Shown here in pieces: positions 42,340-51,589 of a DNA stretch of 64,000 nt (its first letter is position 1; every line of letters starts with the position of its first letter). The stretch is from the NCBI GenBank assembly GCA_036826635.1, contig DAISVY010000001.1:372001-436000 (forward strand). The letters run 5' to 3'. Under the pieces are notes generated by a model. It worked only from the letters and a program-made list of their open reading frames with translations. It did no database searches and was not told the DNA's origin. The DNA is from DAISVY01 sp036826635 (GTDB lineage Bacteria; Zixibacteria; MSB-5A5; GN15; FEB-12). The position numbers and the translations under genes are program-made.

Positions 42340-45300
42340 TTATTTCAGCAGCATCATCTTCTTGGTCTCAATATAGGTATCGGCACTAAGGCGGTAGAGA
42401 TAAACACCCGAGGCAACAGCGTCGCCCTGGGAATCCCTGCCGTCCCAGATAACCGTATTCTCACCAGCCATCGCTTCACCGTCGAACGGCGTGGCAATCA
42501 GACGACCGAGAATGTTGAAGACCTCCAGCTTAGCCTTGCCGGACGTCGGCATGCTGAAGCTGATGGCGGTCGTCGGATTGAACGGGTTCGGGTAGTTCTG
42601 GGCCAGTGAGTATGTCGTCGGCAGATCGACGTTGCCGGTGGAAAGACCGGCTATTTCAACACGGTCGCCGCTGGTCGTCCAGTCGAAGACCTCGTCGGTT
42701 TTGATACCGTCCACGCTCAGGTAGAACTTGTCTCCGGCTTTCATCCCGGTTACCTGTTCACCTGCGCCGTCGGCGTATACCGGCATGAAGCCGAACAAGC
42801 CGTCGGTCTTGAGCGTAAAGCTGCCGATAAGGTTATCACCCTTTACGGAATAAGCCGTCACTCTGGAGCCGGATTTCACCGTCTGACCGTTCAATGTCAG
42901 GTCGTGAGAGTACAAGCTGATCCAGTTGGTGGTCGCGACAGCGCCGGAACGAGGATCGACGGCCTTGATGTCCGCCCGGTTCCGGGTCGGTCCGTTGTTC
43001 GCAGAAGCGACCATCAACGTAGCGTCCGGATAAATCAGAGAACCGTCGGCATCCATCGCCAGCCAGTAGCCGTGACACGGACTCATCGTTTCCAAATCGT
43101 TCAGAGTACCGCCGCCCGGCTCATAGAAGTCATAACCATCGTCAAAACCGTAGGCGACGATCAGGTCACTGTGGACCGTACCGAGAGCGACTTCCGGTTC
43201 GATGTCGTCATCGGGAAGGTAGCTGACCAGGTTCCAGCCATAGGTGACCGGAATAGGCGTTGTCGTCGGGACCGGCAGACCGGTCAACTCAAGGGTAGCC
43301 GATTCCACGCCGTCTTTCAGCAGAATCCAGTAACCGCTGAGGTGGTCAACGTCCCACAGGTCGGAGAACGGCTGCAATTCCGGATCAAAAGTCCGGGCGC
43401 CCTGCTCGAAACCAAGCACGACTTCGATATCGTCCATGATCGGGGCCAGAACCTCCAGAATATCGGTGGTACTGGTCTGGACGTTCCAGCTTACCAGGTT
43501 CCAGTTGGCCGACAGTTCACAAGTCTTCTCGATCGTACCCCGAACCTCGAGGCAGAGCGGTACCTGAGCATAATCGGCCGGATAAATAACGTTGCCGTCG
43601 GCCACAGCCGCCATGCCGTTAACCGTGAAGTGGAGCACGTCATCGGTTTCGGCGCCGGGATAACCGTATTCCGAATAAGCCCGGTAGACATGCAGCGGAC
43701 CGTAGACACCGACTCGCTCGACCACTTTCTGTCCGACCAGCAGGTTGTCCTGGGTGTAAGCTTCCACCACCGAACCGACCGGCAGCAGGCCGCCCAGGAA
43801 GATGCTGGAACTGTCAGGGCAATAGTAGTCAACACATTTGTCGGTACCGAACGGTGTTTCGGGAATGGGCTGGAGAACGATCATGACGCCCTTGTCGCCA
43901 AAGTTGTTGTCCTCGGCCCAGCCGGGATAATAACCCTCTTTGTATGCATACAGGTCAAACGGAATGTGCATGATGCCGTCAAAGGCAAAGGAGCCGATGC
44001 CGGACGAAATGGTATTCATATCGGGACCTTCGAGCGGGAAATCGCTCCACAGCTCGACCGTGGCCCCTTCGATTTCATTGTGGTCGGGATCGACAACGTA
44101 ACCGCAGACGAAGTTGGAAGCCGAGCCGACAATAATGTCACCCTCGATATACTCGGGGATTTCGTACTCGTTACCTTCGCCGCAATTGCGCACAAACCAG
44201 ATATTGTAATCTTCCAGGAGACCTTCGCCGATCGCAAACGGATAGCTACCGTCGGCGATTTCACAGGTCAGACTGAAGTGCAGGTTGGCCCATTGCTGCA
44301 GAGAGCCGACCGGGATCAGCGCCTCGCCCTCGACCACGTTGATCATTATCTCGACCTTGTGGTCGTCCGGGTAGATCGTGTAGTTCTTCTCTCCGACGTA
44401 TTCGGCGGCCGAACCGACGAATGAGACGGAATCAAGATGAATGTCGTCGCTTGCCCACTCGAGCACGATACCCATCTGCTGCACGGGGCAGCTATTGGTG
44501 AAAGTGATCGGGACCGTTACGCGCATGCCCGGTACGGCCGGAGCTTTGGCCACAAGCACGGTATCGGCGCTGGGCGGACGGTTTACCCGGATATTGGTTA
44601 TGACCAGGATTTCCGAGGGGCAATTCCAGACACCCGGTTCACCTACGGCGGTTATCACAGCCGTATCGGAGTAGAAGCCTTCGGTCTCGAATATTTTTTC
44701 GTACCGGATATCAACCTCGGTCGGGGTGACACCGCTTGCGGGTTCGAAGGTGAATGGCGTCGTTGAGCTTGCGGCCCAGGTAATCTCGCCGGGACCAGAG
44801 CTGGTGATCGTAACGGGGTTGGTTACGTCGATCGGATCGCCGGCAAACACGATGATACTGTCGAAAACGATTTCATCGGGTTCAAGCACCGGGCATGAGG
44901 AGACGTTCAGCACAACGTACACCAACAGGGGTGAGTTCTCGGCCTCTTCGGCCGTAACTATAATCGAGTCCATGTATTCACCGGCGGGAATGGTCAGTCG
45001 GCCGATGATGAAATGGACACTGTCGGGTGTGGTACCGGTAGGATCAGTGATGTTGATCCAGTCCGCACCGGTTCCGGCGGAAAAATCAATGGCGTTATCG
45101 CCTTGTTCGTAGACATAGAACGCAGCTCCCGGAGCAACCATGTCGCCCTCGGACATTTCGATAACAATCGTGTCCGGTTCGACAACCAGCAGCTTGGCCG
45201 GTTCGCTGACTTTGAGCGTGACAAAAGCGAAAACCGGAACCAGGTCTTTACCGTCCTTCGTCACGGCTTTCGGCGAATCCAATACCGGCGAGATCAGAAT

Positions 45301-46968
45301 AGAATCAAGGTAGTCTCCCGCCGCAAGGCCGGTGATGTCCACCGTGACGTCGACCGTAAGCTCGGTCTGGCCGGACTCGGGTGTAACACTGATCCAGGGC
45401 GAAGTTTCCCCCAGTCCCACCGTGATCGTGCTGCCATCGCTGACCGCGATACCCAGTTGCTGTGCCTCTGGAGCCGATTCGCCGATTATGTAGGTGTAAT
45501 GCAGCGAGTCAGGCGTGATGACGAGGCCGTCGATGTCCAGTACCTCGATGGAAACAACTTCGGTTGCGCAGGCAGATTCGTCACAGGCGTAAAAAGTAGC
45601 CGTGTAATTACCGGCCTGGCTGCGGGTAGGTGTCCAGGTAAATTCACCGGTCAGTTCACCAATAATAGCATTGTCGGGCAGACCCTCGACACTATACGTC
45701 AGCGCGTCACCATCGGGATCGCTTGCCTCAACCGTCAAAGTGAGGGTTTCCAGTTCGTTAAGAGTCTGGGCGTCGATAGCGGTTATCGTCGGTGTCCGGT
45801 TAACGTTGGTGACGAGGATATGAACGGTCAGCGTATCTGCCAGATCGCCGTCCGAAACGAAGAAGACCGGGTTGTATTCACCCGCCTGCTCGTAGCTCGG
45901 CGTCCAGCTAAATGCCCCCGTGCCGTCGCCGTTATCGGTGAAAGCGGCTCCTTCGGGCATCTCGGCCGCGTCGTAGGTCAGTGTCAGAGTCGGACTGTCG
46001 GGATCGGTTGCCGTAACCGTAAACTCGAGCAGGGCGTTTTCCGCAATTTCCTGATTAGCCACGGTGTTGAAAACCGGCGGCTGATTGGGCGCCTCAAGAG
46101 TAAGATTGACATGTACCCACACGTTGTTGGACGCTTCGGCCGAGGATACGAGAATGGAATCGTGATACTCTCCGTCAGACATACCGGTCGTAACCATCGA
46201 AACCGTAATGTTGCCGGGTGTGGTCCCCGAGGTGGCTCCAAGCGTGATCCAGTCGGAGCTTTCCGAGACGTTGAAGGCGATATTGTCACCGTCTTCCTCG
46301 GTTACGGCAAAAGACTGAGAAGGGGGAGCGGCCTCGCCCGCCACGCCGGAGAAAGTCAGCGTACCGGGGTTTACTTCGAGAGTCCCCAGCTCGGGACGGT
46401 TCTTATCATAGATGACGAGTCTGTCACGGAAGGTGGGGATGTAGTTGTTCTTGTCGACATCGACGAACTTCATGACGGTTCCGCCACTGAAGGCGAGCGT
46501 GTCGATGACCACCGAGTCCATCAGTGACCAGTTACTCAGGCGGAAATCGTAGGTGGCCACGAGGTGGGGCTCGGTACTGGCGGGCATGTAGTTCTCAGCG
46601 CTCATGCGCGCACCGCTGAACTGGAACAATTGGTAGGCATTGGTACTGTCCAGACGATTTTTGTAGTAGGTATAACGCAGAAAATCAAACCATGATACGG
46701 CGTCGGAAGTGAAGGCGCCGGTAATCATCTGGGCATTGGGGTTGTCCCAGGTGAAGCCCACGCCGGCACTGGCAACGTTCTGGCTGTCGTTGAAGAACCA
46801 GAGTTGCACAGTGAACAGAGAGTCGTTGGCTCCGAATTCGGGAAGCTCTGGACAGACAACATAGATACTGTCCGGCCCTCCAAAATCAAGCGAATCCTGC
46901 TGCGCCATGGCAGGGATACACAGTACGACGATCAGCAATGTCGTCCACACAATTGACTTGAAACTCAT
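42340..46968 (-). CDS. Giant secreted multidomain protein with type IX sorting tail
   Basis: A secreted protein of about 1542 residues. Start ATG 46968: GAGGAGG lies 11 bases upstream and a signal peptide (core IVWTTLLIVVLCIPAMA) follows; the frame is open upstream to 47022. In order: a first cohesin-like domain; a BACON-like domain (QSFAVTEEDGDNIAFNVSES); two Ig-like/He-PIG domains (NQPPVFNTVANQ..., RTPTITAIDAQTL); three more BACON-like domains; a second cohesin-like domain (VPGMRVTVPITFTNSCP ... EYIEGDIIVG); a carboxypeptidase-regulatory-like domain (GYVVDPDHNEIEGATVEL); the LPVGS module; two WNLVS repeats; a second copy of the LPVGS-type module; and a Por-type tail with YPNPFNPTT ... TKKMMLLK. 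Probably a cell-surface protein. The large size and modular order make exact domain borders approximate. Confidence 0.8.
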   Translation of the reverse strand: MSFKSIVWTTLLIVVLCIPAMAQQDSLDFGGPDSIYVVCPELPEFGANDSLFTVQLWFFNDSQNVASAGVGFTWDNPNAQMITGAFTSDAVSWFDFLRYTYYKNRLDSTNAYQLFQFSGARMSAENYMPASTEPHLVATYDFRLSNWSLMDSVVIDTLAFSGGTVMKFVDVDKNNYIPTFRDRLVIYDKNRPELGTLEVNPGTLTFSGVAGEAAPPSQSFAVTEEDGDNIAFNVSESSDWITLGATSGTTPGNITVSMVTTGMSDGEYHDSILVSSAEASNNVWVHVNLTLEAPNQPPVFNTVANQEIAENALLEFTVTATDPDSPTLTLTYDAAEMPEGAAFTDNGDGTGAFSWTPSYEQAGEYNPVFFVSDGDLADTLTVHILVTNVNRTPTITAIDAQTLNELETLTLTVEASDPDGDALTYSVEGLPDNAIIGELTGEFTWTPTRSQAGNYTATFYACDESACATEVVSIEVLDIDGLVITPDSLHYTYIIGESAPEAQQLGIAVSDGSTITVGLGETSPWISVTPESGQTELTVDVTVDITGLAAGDYLDSILISPVLDSPKAVTKDGKDLVPVFAFVTLKVSEPAKLLVVEPDTIVIEMSEGDMVAPGAAFYVYEQGDNAIDFSAGTGADWINITDPTGTTPDSVHFIIGRLTIPAGEYMDSIIVTAEEAENSPLLVYVVLNVSSCPVLEPDEIVFDSIIVFAGDPIDVTNPVTITSSGPGEITWAASSTTPFTFEPASGVTPTEVDIRYEKIFETEGFYSDTAVITAVGEPGVWNCPSEILVITNIRVNRPPSADTVLVAKAPAVPGMRVTVPITFTNSCPVQQMGIVLEWASDDIHLDSVSFVGSAAEYVGEKNYTIYPDDHKVEIMINVVEGEALIPVGSLQQWANLHFSLTCEIADGSYPFAIGEGLLEDYNIWFVRNCGEGNEYEIPEYIEGDIIVGSASNFVCGYVVDPDHNEIEGATVELWSDFPLEGPDMNTISSGIGSFAFDGIMHIPFDLYAYKEGYYPGWAEDNNFGDKGVMIVLQPIPETPFGTDKCVDYYCPDSSSIFLGGLLPVGSVVEAYTQDNLLVGQKVVERVGVYGPLHVYRAYSEYGYPGAETDDVLHFTVNGMAAVADGNVIYPADYAQVPLCLEVRGTIEKTCELSANWNLVSWNVQTSTTDILEVLAPIMDDIEVVLGFEQGARTFDPELQPFSDLWDVDHLSGYWILLKDGVESATLELTGLPVPTTTPIPVTYGWNLVSYLPDDDIEPEVALGTVHSDLIVAYGFDDGYDFYEPGGGTLNDLETMSPCHGYWLAMDADGSLIYPDATLMVASANNGPTRNRADIKAVDPRSGAVATTNWISLYSHDLTLNGQTVKSGSRVTAYSVKGDNLIGSFTLKTDGLFGFMPVYADGAGEQVTGMKAGDKFYLSVDGIKTDEVFDWTTSGDRVEIAGLSTGNVDLPTTYSLAQNYPNPFNPTTAISFSMPTSGKAKLEVFNILGRLIATPFDGEAMAGENTVIWDGRDSQGDAVASGVYLYRLSADTYIETKKMMLLK

Positions 46969-47350
46969 TTTTCTACAAGCCTCCTCAACTTTAGAATATC
47001 TGGATTCTTTTAACGTTCTCACGACGAAGTGGCAATCGTTCCTGTTCAGTCAGTCGCCATTGAAGCCGTCCCGGATTTCCCGTTTGAACCGAGGAATTCC
47101 GACCATAGTAAAGCACCAATAGGCAAAAGATCAAGGAACTTCCGCAATCGATTATTCCCCAACATATCAGGTTGAAATACCTATAAACCTATCTCAACCC
47201 ACTACTGTTAGACCAAATGAAGTAAGCAGAAAATTAGAGGAAAAGCGGCCAGCGCCTCTTATTCCTTTATCAACCACGCTGAATATATGATAATTCGATT
47301 GATTGTCAAGCTATTATGCCGCTTTCGGTCTGTAGAAAAGCTGCACAGCA
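46969..47350. other. Leader and intergenic region before the giant secreted protein
   Basis: Apart from the promoter described separately, the 382 bases hold an AGAGG/CCTCT pairing around 47235-47262 and no gene. The leader from the promoter to the start at 46968 is about 300 bases, long for a simple gene. Confidence 0.5.
47282..47309 (-). promoter_or_regulatory. Sigma-70 promoter of the giant secreted protein gene
   Basis: On the minus strand a perfect TTGACA (47309-47304) is followed after 16 bases by TATATT (47287-47282). The start point near 47275 leaves a leader of about 300 bases before the signal-peptide start. Confidence 0.65.
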
Positions 47351-47734
47351 TTATCGGGGTCGGGCCGATTGGTGTCGCCGTCGAACCCACAGGGCCGTAA
47401 GGACTAAGGCCCCGCCGAGGAGATCAGTAAGGTAATCGGCCACCTCGGCATGGCGGCCCGGTGTAAACCTCTGGAGCGACTCGTCAATAACCGCAAACAC
47501 GGCCAGCCCCAGAAGTGACAGCAAAAAAGCCCGGCGGTCATTCATGGTGGCGGTAATATGTCTGAGCGAACGAAAAGCCAGCCAGGCCAGCAAGGCGTAC
47601 TCTGTCAGGTGGGCAAGCTTGTCGGCGGCCAAAATTCGGATTCCCGGAGTCTGAAGGTACGGAATGGATGAGACCGCCAGTATGGCTATTCCGTACAGGA
47701 CAACCGGTAAGTGATAAACAAAGAAGGTCCGCAT
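47351..47734 (-). CDS. VanZ-like membrane protein
   Basis: A protein of about 127 residues (ATG 47734; a TTG at 47764 is open) with four hydrophobic helices and the VanZ family pattern DKLAHLTEYALLAWL ... DESLQRFTPGRHAEVADYLTDLLGG. VanZ-like proteins are integral membrane proteins, some linked to glycopeptide resistance, most of unknown function. It is transcribed divergently from the potassium channel gene. Confidence 0.82.
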   Translation of the reverse strand: MRTFFVYHLPVVLYGIAILAVSSIPYLQTPGIRILAADKLAHLTEYALLAWLAFRSLRHITATMNDRRAFLLSLLGLAVFAVIDESLQRFTPGRHAEVADYLTDLLGGALVLTALWVRRRHQSARPR

Positions 47735-47876
47735 AATCAAATGGTGTTTCTTTCTCCTCGGCAATTGGTACGTTTTCGGATCGGCCCCGTCAACAAGTAA
47801 TCAACAGTGCTGACTTGATGGCCACGAGCTTTTTTTGTGGTTTTTTAGCGATCACATATTTATAGTCGGGGCGATC

Positions 47877-48899
47877 ATGGCTAATTCGTTATCTCAAACG
47901 GGAATAAGTGCCGCGGCCAAACTCCGGTTGGTCCTGCTGGCGGCTGTGCTGGGTATAGCGGGGGGGACAATCGGTTTCATAATTCTGGAAGATATGACTC
48001 CCCTTGAGGCCTTGTATATGACCATGATCACCGTGTCGACGGTCGGTTTTGGCGAGGTTGCCCCGCTGCACCCCGGGGGTCGGATATTCGTTATTTTTCT
48101 GATTATCTTCGGGGTGATGACCCTTGGTTCGATAGCTACATTCGTCGGTGAAAGTATGCTTGAGGGGCAGTTCCGGCACCTCGTGGCAAGGAGAAAAATG
48201 GAAGCCAAGCTCAAAAAAATGTCCAACCATTACGTTATTGCCGGGTTCGGTCGTGTCGGCCAGCATGTGGCCCATCAGTTTGTTGCCAGAAAAGTTCCTT
48301 TCGTCATTATTGAACGCGACGAAAAGAACGTCGAGCGCATACTGAAGGAGGGATTCATTCCGGTGGTCGGAGATGCAACCGATGACGATGTGCTCGAGAA
48401 GGCCGGTGTTCGCCAGGCTCATACCCTGGTTTCGACACTTCCCGACGAAGCTCAGAACGTGTATCTGGCTCTCACGGCTCGACACATGAACCCGAAGCTT
48501 CGCATCATCGCCCGGGCCGATTTCGAAGAAGGCGAGAAGAAACTCCTGCGCGCCGGGGCGGACCATGTCGTAATTCCGCACGTTCTCGGCGGTATTCGCA
48601 TGGCTAACGCCGCTCTCCAGCCGCACGTGGTGGATTTTATGCAGATGGCGGCGATGGGCGGAGAAGGTCTGGCCCTGGAGGAATTGGTCCTTCCGAAATC
48701 GTCCCCGCTGGCCGGAACTTCGCTGGCCAAATCGAATCTCAAGCAACGCTACGGTATCAGCCTGATCGGAATCAAACAGCAGGGACGTAAAATGAACATT
48801 AACCCCGGCGCCGACACCGTTCTGCAACCGGAAGATGTAATGGTGCTGATTGGAAAAGTCGAGGATCTGGAACGCTTCAGTCACGATCTTAGTCGGTAA
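47877..48899 (+). CDS. Potassium channel with TrkA-type RCK domains
   Basis: A 340-residue ion channel (ATG 47877; TTG 47835 is open upstream but poorly supported). Two transmembrane helices (about residues 17-38 and 72-95) flank the pore with selectivity filter TVGFGE at residues 55-60, where TVGYGD is the usual form. An RCK-N domain follows (VIAGFGRVGQHVAHQF, about residues 120-240), ending with an RCK-C (TrkA-C) domain (about 260-335). Such channels conduct K+ and are gated by cytoplasmic ligands. The Phe and Glu in the filter are seen in some bacterial channels. Confidence 0.9.
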   Translation: MANSLSQTGISAAAKLRLVLLAAVLGIAGGTIGFIILEDMTPLEALYMTMITVSTVGFGEVAPLHPGGRIFVIFLIIFGVMTLGSIATFVGESMLEGQFRHLVARRKMEAKLKKMSNHYVIAGFGRVGQHVAHQFVARKVPFVIIERDEKNVERILKEGFIPVVGDATDDDVLEKAGVRQAHTLVSTLPDEAQNVYLALTARHMNPKLRIIARADFEEGEKKLLRAGADHVVIPHVLGGIRMANAALQPHVVDFMQMAAMGGEGLALEELVLPKSSPLAGTSLAKSNLKQRYGISLIGIKQQGRKMNINPGADTVLQPEDVMVLIGKVEDLERFSHDLSR

Positions 48900-48999
48900 G
48901 GGAGAGTTGTTCGGATTATTGGGCCATTCGCAGGAGTCGCCCGATTGAGCTATTGCTTTGAACAACAGGCGCTTATCTTGAACGGCGGCAAAAAATGCC

Positions 49000-49028
49000 T
49001 TGCTAATGGCAAGCTATGTATCTATTGT
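49000..49028 (+). promoter_or_regulatory. Promoter of the symporter leader
   Basis: TTGCTA (49000-49005) and TATTGT (49023-49028) are 17 bases apart. The start point near 49035 puts a 230-base leader before the symporter ATG. Confidence 0.5.
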
Positions 49029-49034
49029 ACATGT

Positions 49035-49203
49035 TTGGGGTGATTGAGCCGGTAAATCAGGGTTGTTAATGCCCGCGTACCTGAAAACCGGCCCGAGTGA
49101 TGTCGTGAGAACGACCAGGCAAAACTACGGTTAGAGAGAATTGGCGACCTTTCCGATCGGGTCGCCGCCCTGCCGGGGTTAGGATAAGTCCCGGCTCTTT
49201 ATT
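49035..49203 (+). ncRNA. Structured leader RNA, riboswitch or small RNA candidate
   Basis: About 170 bases of nested pairings precede the symporter gene: GCCGGT (49048-49053) with ACCGGC (49087-49092) enclosing CAGG/CCTG, a GTCGT-gaga-ACGAC hairpin with a GAGA tetraloop (49102-49115), GGCGACC (49143-49149) with GGGTCGCC (49159-49166), and GCCGGG (49172-49177) with CCCGGC (49190-49195) followed by TCTTTATT, a terminator-like end. Unpaired purine-rich segments lie between. It looks like an aptamer plus terminator or a separate RNA. No known class was recognised. Confidence 0.45.
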
Positions 49204-49242
49204 GTCTTGGCGTATTAAGCGTACCGCGGGCACGAAGGAGAA

Positions 49243-49278
49243 ATGAGATCGGAATTCTGGAACTCACATGAGAGGTAA
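49243..49278 (+). CDS. Short upstream reading frame overlapping the symporter start
   Basis: ATG 49243 is preceded by AAGGAG (49235-49240) and reads 11 codons (MRSEFWNSHER) to a TAA at 49276-49278, overlapping the symporter ATG at 49268 by 11 bases. The symporter has no Shine-Dalgarno of its own in the right place and cannot start earlier because of an in-frame TGA at 49244. Translational coupling or a leader peptide is possible; the spacing of two bases between AAGGAG and ATG is short. Confidence 0.35.
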   Translation: MRSEFWNSHER

Positions 49279-51574
49279 ACCCAATCAACTGATTCTGCCC
49301 GGGATGCTTGTGGGTGTCATCCTGGGTGCAGTCCTCGGCTACATTGTGCCGGAGGTGATGCTCGCCCTTGGTTTTATCGGCGAGTTGTTTGTTAACGCCC
49401 TGAAACTGCTTGTTATTCCCCTTATTTTCGTGACGGTTGTCGTTGGGATGGCGTCTTTGGGGAATCTGAAGAGAGTCGGCCGGGTTAGCTGTCAGGCTCT
49501 CTGGTATTATCTGGTCACAACTTGTGTGGCGGTGATAATTGGTCTGGTGCTGGTCTGCATTATCAGACCGGGCGCGGGAGTTACTCTTTTCGGTGTCAGC
49601 CCGGTAGCCGAACTGGTCATTCTAAACGGACAGTCCGTGTCGGGAATTCTGGGATCGTTGATTCCTGACAGTATTCCCGGATCGCTGGTGGCCGGGCAGT
49701 ATCTGGGGCTGATACTGTTCGCTCTCTTTTTCGGCGGTGCGCTGGCTGCCGCAGGAACCAAAGGCCGAACCGTGCTCTCTTTTGTGCGCGAAGCCGGCGA
49801 TATCATCATGTATCTGGTGCGTCTTGTTTGTTACGCGGCCCCGCTGGGATTGTTTGCTATTGTCGGGCAGGCGGTTGCTCTGAATCACTCGTCTCTGTAC
49901 GATATGGCGCACGGTTTGGGCTGGCTGAGCCTTACGCTTTTTCTCGGCTTGTTGATCCATGGTGTGCTGGTGCTGCCGCTTATTCTCAAGTTTTTTGCGC
50001 GCCGTTCGCCTGTTGATTATTACCGGAATCTCTCTCCGGCGATTCTTACCGCTTTGGGCACGTCGTCATCGACGGCAACTTTGCCGGTAACCTATGAATG
50101 TGTGGTGGAGAAAAACCAGGTGAGTAACCGGGCCGGTTCGCTGGTTCTGCCGCTCGGTTCGGTGGCCAATCTGGACGGCACCGCTATGTATCTGGTGATT
50201 GCGGCCGTGTTTGTGGCTCAGGCCGGAGGGGTGGCTCTCGGCGGGCTGGGGATTCTGGCCGTTATTGCGACGGCTGTGCTGGTGTCAATCGGGGCTGCCG
50301 GGGTGCCATCGGCCGGGCTGCTTATGCTCGGTGTTGTTCTCAGCGCAGCGGGGATTCCGCTGGAGTTGGCGATGCTGGGAGCAACCGTAATCCTGACCCT
50401 GGACTGGTTGTTCGACCGGGTTTGCACCGTCGTGAATGTTTTGAGTGATGCCGTCGGGTCGGCCGTGGTGGCCGAAAGCGTTGAGATGAAAACCGCCCGC
50501 CGGGTTACTCGTGCCTCAGGCACTACCCATGTTTCGAAGGATCACGGACGGGATAGAAGTGATCGGCGTACCAGGGTTCGGAGCGACGGCCGTCGAGATC
50601 GCCGCAGTTCCGAAAGCCCCCGGCATTCCGACCGCAGGCCTCCTCGCCGTACGGAAAACACGGGTCCTGTTTCGGGTCGGGCGCGAACATCCGCGGTTAT
50701 CGATGAGCCTTCTCCCTTTAATGTAGCGAGTTCAGACGGACCGGCTCTTGGCGTTGAAGATGTCGAGACGGATGTGGTGGATGTAAGTGGTGCCGGGGCG
50801 GTCGGCGAGGGGCGGACGCGTCATGGACGGTCACATGATAACGATCCCCATCGGGATCGGGATACCTCCGGCGACGAGAAGCGTGATGAGCGCTATTCCG
50901 GTTCGGAAAGACGGACCGGTGGTCCGCGCTCGCGTCGTGATGGCCCGCGTTCGACAGTGGCCAGATCCTCACGGCGTGATACCGGTTCGGGTGGTGCCAC
51001 TCGCGGGGGACGCCGCGAAGAAAGACCGGCCCGGACAGAGGAAGAGACCGTAACGGACAAGCCTGCTCCGTCGATGGACGAGGATGCGGTCGGCCGTGCC
51101 CGTCTTGATCCCGCCACGGTAGCGCGAGAATTAGCCAGGGTCTCGGCCCAGCTTCAGGAGACGCCCCGCAACGATGAAGATACGAACAAAGAGCCCGAGC
51201 CTGAATCGCCTGCCACCGGTGACTTGTTTTCTCCTTCGTCTGTAGTGTCAGCGGATTCCGTTGACGAAACATCCCGTGAGACCTCCGCGTATGATAGCCG
51301 GGAACATGATGATCCGGCGCCGTCGGAGGATGAATCGTGGCCGTCGGAGAGGGCCGCTTCGGATCAGCCGGAAGAACCGCAACGGGAAACGGAAACGGAA
51401 GTGGATGACGAGGAAGCGATGGCTTTTGGCCGTACCCGTTCCCGCCGGGGTGAGAAACTCAGGCATGAAGGATTGACCGAAGAGGAAAAGAAACTTGAGT
51501 TGCCGGAGGTGAAGGACGGCTACTCGACGGAGGATGCTTCTTTCGGACGCAGTAAGCGGAAACGAACTCGGTGA
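49268..51574 (+). CDS. Dicarboxylate/amino acid:cation symporter with long disordered tail
   Basis: A 768-residue protein. Residues about 1-410 are a DAACS-type (GltP/DctA) transporter with eight or so hydrophobic segments, two hairpin-loop signatures TSSSTATLPVT and GVPSAGLLML, NLDGTAMY (NMDGT-type motif), and DWLFDRVCTVVNVLSD. It would move dicarboxylates or acidic amino acids with Na+ or H+. From about residue 412 to the end comes a 355-residue hydrophilic extension rich in Arg, Asp, Glu, Ser and Gly without hydrophobic helices. It ends with two related motifs FGRTRSRRGEK and FGRSKRKRTR. Such a tail is not part of the usual transporter (about 410-440 residues). A terminator follows. Confidence 0.88.
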   Translation: MRGKPNQLILPGMLVGVILGAVLGYIVPEVMLALGFIGELFVNALKLLVIPLIFVTVVVGMASLGNLKRVGRVSCQALWYYLVTTCVAVIIGLVLVCIIRPGAGVTLFGVSPVAELVILNGQSVSGILGSLIPDSIPGSLVAGQYLGLILFALFFGGALAAAGTKGRTVLSFVREAGDIIMYLVRLVCYAAPLGLFAIVGQAVALNHSSLYDMAHGLGWLSLTLFLGLLIHGVLVLPLILKFFARRSPVDYYRNLSPAILTALGTSSSTATLPVTYECVVEKNQVSNRAGSLVLPLGSVANLDGTAMYLVIAAVFVAQAGGVALGGLGILAVIATAVLVSIGAAGVPSAGLLMLGVVLSAAGIPLELAMLGATVILTLDWLFDRVCTVVNVLSDAVGSAVVAESVEMKTARRVTRASGTTHVSKDHGRDRSDRRTRVRSDGRRDRRSSESPRHSDRRPPRRTENTGPVSGRARTSAVIDEPSPFNVASSDGPALGVEDVETDVVDVSGAGAVGEGRTRHGRSHDNDPHRDRDTSGDEKRDERYSGSERRTGGPRSRRDGPRSTVARSSRRDTGSGGATRGGRREERPARTEEETVTDKPAPSMDEDAVGRARLDPATVARELARVSAQLQETPRNDEDTNKEPEPESPATGDLFSPSSVVSADSVDETSRETSAYDSREHDDPAPSEDESWPSERAASDQPEEPQRETETEVDDEEAMAFGRTRSRRGEKLRHEGLTEEEKKLELPEVKDGYSTEDASFGRSKRKRTR

Positions 51575-51589
51575 TGTGCCGGCGGGTCG

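Noticed and set aside
42904..46527. Two frames of about 500 codons on the plus strand opposite the giant secreted protein
   Set aside because: Arg- and Asp-rich translations without motifs; the minus-strand protein has signal peptide, modules and a Por-type tail.
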